The notes below the pieces were generated by a model, which saw only the letters and a program-made list of their open reading frames with translations, was not told the DNA's origin and did no database searches. Positions 58,571-64,000 of a stretch of DNA of 64,000 bases are shown here, piece after piece. Positions within the stretch are counted from its first letter, which is position 1. Every line of letters begins with the position of its first letter. Location: assembly GCA_937920085.1 (NCBI GenBank), contig CALETE010000059.1:1-64000 (forward strand), in the 5' to 3' direction. The position numbers were made by a program, and so were the translations under genes. This DNA is from an uncultured Alphaproteobacteria bacterium (GTDB lineage Bacteria > Pseudomonadota > Alphaproteobacteria > Caulobacterales > Caulobacteraceae).

Positions 58571-59962
58571 ATGACCGACTATGTGGTGAAAGACATTTCC
58601 TTGGCCGATTTCGGCAATAAGGAGATCGCCATTGCTGAGACTGAAATGCCCGGCCTGATGGCGGTTCGTGCTGAATTCGGTAAGGACCAGCCCTTGAAGG
58701 GGGCTCGGATCGCCGGCTCCTTGCACATGACCATCCAGACGGCGGTGCTCATCCAGACCTTGGAAGCCCTTGGCGCTGATGTCCGCTGGGCCTCCTGCAA
58801 TATCTTCTCGACCCAGGATCATGCTGCCGCTGCCATCGCTGCCAATGGTACGCCAGTGTTCGCCATCAAGGGCGAAACCCTTGAAGAATACTGGGACTAT
58901 GCCCACCGGATCTTCGAATGGTCGGACGGCGGGTACCCCAACCTGATCCTTGATGATGGTGGCGACGCAACACTGCTCTGCGTTCTGGGTCCCAAGGCGG
59001 AACTGGATCCCTCGGTCCTGTCCAATCCGCAGAACGAAGAAGAAGAAGCCCTCTTCAAGGTGATGAAGCGTTACCTTGCCGAAAAGCCAGGCTTCTACAC
59101 CGCCATCCGTAACGCCTGTAAGGGCGTGTCGGAGGAAACCACCACGGGCGTTCATCGTCTCTACCAAATGGCCGAGCGGGGCGAGCTGCCCTTCCCAGCC
59201 ATCAACGTCAATGACAGCGTGACCAAGTCCAAGTTCGACAACCTTTATGGTTGCCGCGAGAGCCTAGTGGACGCCATTCGTCGCGGTACCGACGTTATGC
59301 TGTCGGGCAAGGTCGCTGTGGTTCTGGGCTATGGTGATGTGGGCAAGGGCTCTGCGGCCAGCCTGCGCAATGGCGGCGCCCGGGTGATTGTTACAGAAAT
59401 TGACCCGATCTGCGCTCTACAGGCGGCCATGGAGGGCTATGAAGTCCAGACCATGGACGACGTTGCCAGCAAGGGCGATATCTTCGTTACCGCGACGGGT
59501 AATAAGGATGTTCTGACCGTGGACCATATGCGGGCCATGAAGAACAACGCCATCGTTGCCAATATCGGTCACTTCGATAGCGAAATTCAGGTGGCTGGCC
59601 TGAAGAATTTCAAATGGGACAAGATCAAGGATCAGGTCCACCACGTGGAATTCCCAGACGGCAAGAAGATCATTCTTCTGTCCGAAGGTCGTCTGGTGAA
59701 CCTCGGCAATGCCACGGGCCACCCCAGCTTTGTGATGAGCGCGTCCTTCACCAACCAGACCCTGGCTCAAATGGAGCTGTGGACCCATGGTGCGAAGTAC
59801 GAGACCAAGGTCTACACCTTACCTAAGCATCTGGATGAAAAGGTCGCCATGCTGCACCTTGCCAAGCTGGGCGCCAAACTGACCCAATTGTCGAAGGATC
59901 AAGCCGACTATATCGGCGTGCCGGAAGCGGGCCCGTTCAAGCCAGACCACTATCGCTACTAG
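58571..59962 (+). CDS. ahcY: Adenosylhomocysteinase
   Basis: AhcY splits S-adenosylhomocysteine into adenosine and homocysteine, removing the by-product of methylation. The 463-residue protein includes SLHMTIQTAVLIQTL, DDGGDATL, NVNDSVTKSKFDN and the NAD-binding VVLGYGDVGKGSAASL, ending KPDHYRY. Length is as expected of bacterial enzymes with the 40-residue insertion. Its stop codon TAG is also the first three bases of dispersed repeat copy 3. I see no SAH riboswitch upstream. Confidence 0.97.
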   Translation: MTDYVVKDISLADFGNKEIAIAETEMPGLMAVRAEFGKDQPLKGARIAGSLHMTIQTAVLIQTLEALGADVRWASCNIFSTQDHAAAAIAANGTPVFAIKGETLEEYWDYAHRIFEWSDGGYPNLILDDGGDATLLCVLGPKAELDPSVLSNPQNEEEEALFKVMKRYLAEKPGFYTAIRNACKGVSEETTTGVHRLYQMAERGELPFPAINVNDSVTKSKFDNLYGCRESLVDAIRRGTDVMLSGKVAVVLGYGDVGKGSAASLRNGGARVIVTEIDPICALQAAMEGYEVQTMDDVASKGDIFVTATGNKDVLTVDHMRAMKNNAIVANIGHFDSEIQVAGLKNFKWDKIKDQVHHVEFPDGKKIILLSEGRLVNLGNATGHPSFVMSASFTNQTLAQMELWTHGAKYETKVYTLPKHLDEKVAMLHLAKLGAKLTQLSKDQADYIGVPEAGPFKPDHYRY

Positions 59963-60012
59963 AGCGTGATTCAATGACGGGGAACCGGTTACGGGACCCA
60001 AAATTTCTCTAA
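59960..60012 (+). repeat. Dispersed intergenic repeat, copy 3, overlapping ahcY stop
   Basis: Begins TAGAGCGTGATTCAATGAC, then GGGGAACCGGTTACGG and GACCCAAAATTTC. It aligns with the other copies at the TAGAGC start, the GGAACCGGTT centre and the CCAAA tail. Its TAG is the ahcY stop codon. Confidence 0.75.
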
Positions 60013-60031
60013 CGAGTTGAATTGCATCATT

Positions 60032-60067
60032 TTTATCCCTTTTGATGACATCGTCTAAAGGGATAAA
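60032..60067. terminator. Hairpin between convergent ahcY and rarD
   Basis: TTTATCCCTTT (60032-60042) pairs perfectly with AAAGGGATAAA (60057-60067) around a 14-base loop. The left arm follows an AT-rich stretch. It lies between convergent genes, so it probably stops transcripts from either side. Confidence 0.65.
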
Positions 60068-60138
60068 TCGAAATCAAGCCGCTTCTCCAGCGGTGAAGGG
60101 GGCGCAGCCCATGCGTCCCCTTTGTCTTGGCCCCTTGG

Positions 60139-61050
60139 TCAGTCTGCGACCGCCTCGATCGCGGCAGACGCCTGCCGCATGCGTAGCCAGGCGCCAAAGG
60201 CGTAAACCGCCGCCCCACCCCAGATGAAGACAAAGGACAGGGCGCGCAGGGGTGTGAAGGCTTCCCCCTCCGCCACGCCAATGGTGAAGGCGATGGTGGG
60301 GCCAATGAATTGTAGAAAGCCAATGGTCGACAGGGGAATGCGTCTGGCCGCCCAGGAAAACAACACCAGGGGCACCGCAGTGATCGGCCCTGCCGCCAGC
60401 AGCCAGAGGGTGTCTGTCGGGGTCAGACCAAAGTGCGCCCCCCCAGTGGTCGGGAGCCAAAAGGCATAGGCTAGGCCCGGGATTGCTAGGATCAGGCATT
60501 CCACAAAGAGGCCGGTCTGGGCGTCTGCGGCGATTTGCTTGCGCACAATGCCATAGCCCCCGAAGGACACGGCTAGGATCAGCGAGACCCATGGCAGGTG
60601 GCCGACGGCCAGTCCCTGAATCGTGACGCCGATCGCCGCCAGCACCATGGCAGCAATGGCCACCCGATCCAGGCGCTCGCGGAAGAACACAACCCCAGCT
60701 GCCATGTTCAGCAGGGGCGTTAGATAATAGCCAAGGCTGGTCTCGAGCACCCGGCCTGAATTTACAGCCCAAACATAGAGGGCCCAGTTAGAGCCGATCA
60801 GCAGGGCCGAAAAGCATAGCCCCGCAAGGAGCCGCGGATTTCGGAAAACGCCGAGGGCCTGAGCCCCCTGTCCCGCCATCAGGACGAAGAGCAGGGCAGT
60901 GGGCGCTCCCCAAATGGAACGATGGGCGAGGATCTCCCAGGACCCCATGCCGAGCCTGTCCATGGCCTGGAAAACCAGGGGAACAAAACCCCAGATCACA
61001 TAGCAGATGACCCCCGCAAGGAGCGGTGTTGCAGGCTTGTGGTCGGTCAT
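60139..61050 (-). CDS. rarD: RarD, EamA-family transporter
   Basis: RarD-type permeases have ten membrane helices in two EamA repeats. The 303-residue protein shows GVICYVIWGFVPLVFQAM, LAHRSIWGAPTALLFVL and the family segment SNWALYVWAVNSGRVLETSLGYYLTPLLNMAAGVVFFRERL. Proposed to export small metabolites; named from a chloramphenicol-sensitive phenotype. It is 20 bases downstream of asd on the same strand. Confidence 0.92.
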   Translation of the reverse strand: MTDHKPATPLLAGVICYVIWGFVPLVFQAMDRLGMGSWEILAHRSIWGAPTALLFVLMAGQGAQALGVFRNPRLLAGLCFSALLIGSNWALYVWAVNSGRVLETSLGYYLTPLLNMAAGVVFFRERLDRVAIAAMVLAAIGVTIQGLAVGHLPWVSLILAVSFGGYGIVRKQIAADAQTGLFVECLILAIPGLAYAFWLPTTGGAHFGLTPTDTLWLLAAGPITAVPLVLFSWAARRIPLSTIGFLQFIGPTIAFTIGVAEGEAFTPLRALSFVFIWGGAAVYAFGAWLRMRQASAAIEAVAD

Positions 61051-61070
61051 CGTCTTGCCATGGGCAGGTC

Positions 61071-62102
61071 TCAGGTCAGGGCAGCTTGGCGGATCAGACC
61101 CCGCTCGTGCAGCAGCTGGGCAATCTGTACGGCGTTCAGCGCCGCACCCTTTCGAAGGTTATCGGCCACCACCCACATGTTAAGGCCGTATTCCACCGTC
61201 GTGTCATTGCGGATACGGCTGATGAAGACCGGGAACTCGCCCTGGGCTTCTTTCGGGGTGATATAGCCCTTGTCATTGCGCTGATCGATGACGACGATGC
61301 CTGGGCTTTCCCGCAGCAGGTCTCGCGCTTCTTCCTCGTCCAGAGGCTCCCAGAACTCGACATTCACCGCCTCGGAATGGCCCACCATGACCGGCACCCG
61401 CACGCAGGTGACGGTCAGCTTGATTTCAGGATCGATCATCTTGTGGGTTTCATTCCACATCTTGGCTTCTTCATCGGTATAGCCGTCGTCGTTGAAGGCT
61501 CCGATGAAGGGAATGACGTTAAAGGCGATCTGCTTGGGGAACTTCTTAGGTTCCGGCGCACCGAGCACAAAGATGCCCTTGGTCTGGTCCCACAGCTCGT
61601 CCATGCCTTCCTTGCCGGCGCCAGACACGGATTGATAGGTCGAGACCACCACCCGCTTGATACGGGCCCGATCATGCAGGGGCTTCAGCGCCACCACCAG
61701 CTGGGCGGTGGAGCAGTTGGGATTGGCGATGATGTTCTTACGGTCGGCCCATTCCACATCGTCTGGATTTACCTCCGGCACGACGAGCGGGACGTCGGGG
61801 TCCATGCGGAAGGCCGAGGAATTGTCGATGACGATGGGGCCAGCCTCACCAATCTTCGGCGACCAAATCTTGGAGAAGCTGCCGGACACGCTCATCAGCA
61901 CCAGATCGACCTTGGAGAAATCGAACTGTTCGATGTCCTCGCATTTCACGATCTTTTCGCCGAAGGACACCTCGACGCCAATGGACTTACGGCTGGCAAT
62001 GGCGTGGATTTTATCGACGGGAAATTCGACTTCCTCCAGGATGTTCAACATTTCGCGGCCCACATTGCCTGTGGCCCCAACGACGGCGACGCGGTAGCCC
62101 AT
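61071..62102 (-). CDS. asd: Aspartate-semialdehyde dehydrogenase
   Basis: Asd makes aspartate semialdehyde for lysine, methionine and threonine synthesis and for diaminopimelate. The 343-residue protein has the NADP loop AVVGATGNVGREM, the catalytic cysteine in IIANPNCSTAQLVVAL, and STYQSVSGAGKEGMDEL. Length is standard. It precedes rarD. Confidence 0.96.
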   Translation of the reverse strand: MGYRVAVVGATGNVGREMLNILEEVEFPVDKIHAIASRKSIGVEVSFGEKIVKCEDIEQFDFSKVDLVLMSVSGSFSKIWSPKIGEAGPIVIDNSSAFRMDPDVPLVVPEVNPDDVEWADRKNIIANPNCSTAQLVVALKPLHDRARIKRVVVSTYQSVSGAGKEGMDELWDQTKGIFVLGAPEPKKFPKQIAFNVIPFIGAFNDDGYTDEEAKMWNETHKMIDPEIKLTVTCVRVPVMVGHSEAVNVEFWEPLDEEEARDLLRESPGIVVIDQRNDKGYITPKEAQGEFPVFISRIRNDTTVEYGLNMWVVADNLRKGAALNAVQIAQLLHERGLIRQAALT

Positions 62103-62171
62103 CGTGGTTTCTCCTGATTGAAAGGGAGCGTTCGTCTACGCCCCAGGGGCGCGAATTGCAATCTCGGCGGT

Positions 62172-62594
62172 TTAGACCTCGTCGGCCATCCTTAGGATTT
62201 CGCCCCAGGCTTCGGGGCTAACGGGAGACACTGAAAGCCGCGACTGTCTTAGCATGGCCAGATCTGCCAGGGCCGGGTTGGCCTTCATCTGGGCAAGGGT
62301 GACCGGCACCTTCAGAGCGCGGACAGGGATGAGCTCCACGGCAACAAATCGACCCGTGGGATCGGAGGCGTCTGGAAAAGCGGGCTTCGAGACCTCAGCA
62401 ATCCCAACCACGGCGAGCCCTTCCTGCGAGTGATAGAAGAAGACCTGGTCCCCGACCTTCATGGCCTTAAGATGCAGGGCTGCAGCATTATTGCGAACGC
62501 CGTCCCAGACCGTCTGCCCGTCTCGCATCAGGGCTTCAAAGCTGAAACTGGCGGGCTCAGACTTAACCAGCCAATAGGATCTTGTATCTGCCAA
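62172..62594 (-). CDS. EVE domain protein
   Basis: The 140-residue protein is a single EVE (PUA-like) domain: SYWLVKSEPASFSFEAL, TVWDGVRNNAAALHLKAMKVGDQVFFYHS and the C-terminal LSVSPVSPEAWGEIL. EVE domains bind modified bases or nucleotides in RNA or DNA. TTG at 62594 is taken as the start because GGGAGG lies 6 bases upstream and the result (LADTRSYWLVKSEP) matches the family; ATG at 62627 has no ribosome site. It is divergent from a secreted hypothetical protein. Confidence 0.9.
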   Translation of the reverse strand: MADTRSYWLVKSEPASFSFEALMRDGQTVWDGVRNNAAALHLKAMKVGDQVFFYHSQEGLAVVGIAEVSKPAFPDASDPTGRFVAVELIPVRALKVPVTLAQMKANPALADLAMLRQSRLSVSPVSPEAWGEILRMADEV

Positions 62595-62730
62595 GGTGAC
62601 CTCCCAAGTCTGTTGCCAGGCTAGCATGCCGCAACCGCGATCGAAGTCGGGAAAGACCAGGTTAACCCGTTTTCGCGCATGGCTTGGCTCGGTATAGTTA
62701 TGAGAGTCTGCTGGGACTTCCAAAGGGGTC

Positions 62731-63375
62731 GTGATGATCTATTCCCGCCGCGCTGTCCTTGCCGCAGGTCTAAGCATGGCTGCGCCTTCTGCCCTTGCCG
62801 CTGGACCCAACAGCAAGCGCCTGAGCTTTGCGGTCTTGCGGAATGATGTGAAGGTTGGCGAGCATTTGATGGTTTTTGGGGATGATCCGTCAGCCCCTGT
62901 TGTGACAACCGATGTCTCTATGCTGGTCAAGCTCGGCCCTGTGCCGGTTTATCGCTACACCCACCACGCCGTTGAGCGCTGGGCTGGCGGTCGCTTTGCC
63001 AGCCTCGACACCGCCACCAATTCCAACGGAAAGCGCGAAAAGGTCACGGCCCGCCGCTCATCAGAGGGCTTGTCCATTGAGACCCTAAAGGGACCGGTCA
63101 TCGCCCCACCCACTGCGGCACCCTTTACCCACTGGAACGCTGACGTTTTCGGTAAGCCCCTGTTCAACCCACAGGAAGGCAAGGTCTTAAAGGTTTCGGC
63201 CAGCCGCAAGGGCACATCCCCGGTCGTGCTCGCCAACGGCCGCAAGATCGACGCCCAGCTCTGGTCAATCCGTGGCGAGACCGAGATCGACGATTGGTAT
63301 GATGCCGCTGGCGTTTGGGCTGGCCTCAAGGGCAAGCTCCAGGACGGCTCCATCATCGAATACCGTCGGCTCTAG
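62731..63375 (+). CDS. DUF6134-like secreted protein
   Basis: The 214-residue protein begins with a Tat-like signal (SRRAVLAAGLSMAAPSALAAG), likely cleaved after ALAA, placing it in the periplasm. The mature part is beta-rich with repeated GKREKVTARRSSEGLSIETLKGP type strands and DDWYDAAGVWAGLKGKLQDGSIIEYR at the end, fitting the DUF6134 family of unknown function. GTG 62731 or ATG 62734 may start it. Convergent with leuB, which overlaps by 4 bases. Confidence 0.75.
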   Translation: MMIYSRRAVLAAGLSMAAPSALAAGPNSKRLSFAVLRNDVKVGEHLMVFGDDPSAPVVTTDVSMLVKLGPVPVYRYTHHAVERWAGGRFASLDTATNSNGKREKVTARRSSEGLSIETLKGPVIAPPTAAPFTHWNADVFGKPLFNPQEGKVLKVSASRKGTSPVVLANGRKIDAQLWSIRGETEIDDWYDAAGVWAGLKGKLQDGSIIEYRRL

Positions 63376-64000
63376 ACCGCTGTCGCGTCCAGGGCCTTAA
63401 GAACCGCATCGCCCATCTGGACCGTCGATAGCTGACCGCCGAGATCACGGGTGCGGGCCCCGTCTTCAAGCGCCCGGATCACGGCGGCCTTGAGATGATC
63501 TGCGGCAGCAACCTCATCGAGGGACCATCGCAAGGCCATTTCAAAGGACAAGATCGCCGCCAGAGGATTGGCCACCCCTTGGCCTGCAATGTCGGGGGCT
63601 GATCCGTGGATCGGCTCATAAAGCCCAGGCATGCCCGCCGCGCCCAAGGCGGCCGACGGCAGCATGCCTAGGGATCCAGTCAGCTGGGCCGCAGCGTCAG
63701 AGAGGATATCGCCAAACAGATTGTCGGTGACCATGACGTCGAACTGCTTGGGGGCCTTGACGATCTGCATGGCGGCGTTGTCGGCCAGTATGTGCTCCAG
63801 CTGCACATCGGCATAGTCGCGCTTGTGCAGGTCGGTGACCACTTCGCGCCACAGGAGACCGGAATCCATGACATTAGACTTCTCGGCAGAGTGAACCTTG
63901 TTGCGCCGGCCCCGGGCCAGTTCAAAGGCCACTCTCGCCACCCGCTCGATCTCTGCGGTGGTGTAGACCTGGGTATCCACAGCCCTGCGGCCACCGCCGG
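63372..64000 (-). CDS. leuB: 3-isopropylmalate dehydrogenase, 3' part (5' end beyond window)
   Basis: LeuB oxidises 3-isopropylmalate to ketoisocaproate in leucine synthesis. About 209 C-terminal residues are in the window. They include GRRAVDTQVYTTAEIERVARVAFELARGRRNKVHSAEKSNVMDSG, DNAAMQIV, TDNLFGDILSDAAAQLTGSLGMLPSA and EPIHGSAPDIAGQG, all diagnostic. The frame is open through the window edge. The N-terminal third is outside. Confidence 0.96.
   Translation of the reverse strand, partial: GGGRRAVDTQVYTTAEIERVARVAFELARGRRNKVHSAEKSNVMDSGLLWREVVTDLHKRDYADVQLEHILADNAAMQIVKAPKQFDVMVTDNLFGDILSDAAAQLTGSLGMLPSAALGAAGMPGLYEPIHGSAPDIAGQGVANPLAAILSFEMALRWSLDEVAAADHLKAAVIRALEDGARTRDLGGQLSTVQMGDAVLKALDATAV

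Noticed and set aside
1..64000. CRISPR array, tRNA or rRNA genes, prophage
   Set aside because: No regularly spaced direct repeats, no cloverleaf-like sequence with conserved T-loop, and no phage structural genes were seen in the window.

Overview
The window looks like a chromosomal contig of an alphaproteobacterium, most likely Caulobacterales (Caulobacter, Phenylobacterium or a relative). The evidence is gene content and order: hrcA-grpE, dnaN-recF-gyrB away from dnaA, chvI-chvG-hprK-EIIA-HPr, a class I lysyl-tRNA synthetase, a short HprK, and a RlmN close to the Caulobacter protein as I remember it. Base composition is GC-rich but moderate. No species can be named. Almost everything is ordinary core genome, densely packed, with many 4-bp overlaps and short operons. 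Layout: bases 1-29 are Illumina adapter, so base 1 is a true contig end. Bases 30-1106 are the end of a Tn7-like transposon (tnsA and the start of a tnsB/tniA gene) that interrupts comM just before its Walker B motif; the 3' part of comM continues to 1808. From 1.9 to 22 kb there is housekeeping and metabolism: a soluble hybrid kinase, AmpG-like permease, anchored protease, rlmN, quinone reductase, GST, crotonase, thioesterases, rfbC plus a glycosyltransferase, argE, FKBP lipoprotein, ilvA, an acyltransferase, a fused oligopeptide ABC ATPase and a GmhB-like phosphatase. From 22 to 35 kb come an orphan PhnD-type lipoprotein, lysK, a MerR regulator with acyl-CoA dehydrogenase, OsmC, a 448-residue coiled-coil protein resembling crescentin, a Baeyer-Villiger monooxygenase, cysK, a solitary cytosine-5 DNA methyltransferase and a D-aminoacylase-type hydrolase. 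From 35 to 49.8 kb is the replication, repair and proteostasis block: recQ, gyrB, recF, dnaN, grpE, hrcA, rph, rdgB, hemW, rsmI, yraN, gshB. Inserted between rph and rdgB is a small accessory block (44.3-45.7 kb): two previously easy-to-miss 35-residue genes, an Xre regulator and a DUF2975 membrane protein, with three copies of a TGC-rich palindromic site that matches, from memory, the PhaR binding consensus. From 49.8 to 64 kb are a large protein of unknown function, the ChvI-ChvG envelope two-component system followed by nitrogen-PTS parts, an ABC-2 exporter, a CYTH-CHAD protein with an apparent one-base frameshift at its start, ahcY, rarD, asd, an EVE-domain protein, a DUF6134-like secreted protein and the 3' part of leuB running off the window. 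The most unusual items are the comM-targeting Tn7-like element, the rph-rdgB small-protein block with its shared operator, the crescentin-like filament candidate, and a family of dispersed imperfect repeats found four times in intergenic DNA, once supplying the ahcY stop codon.
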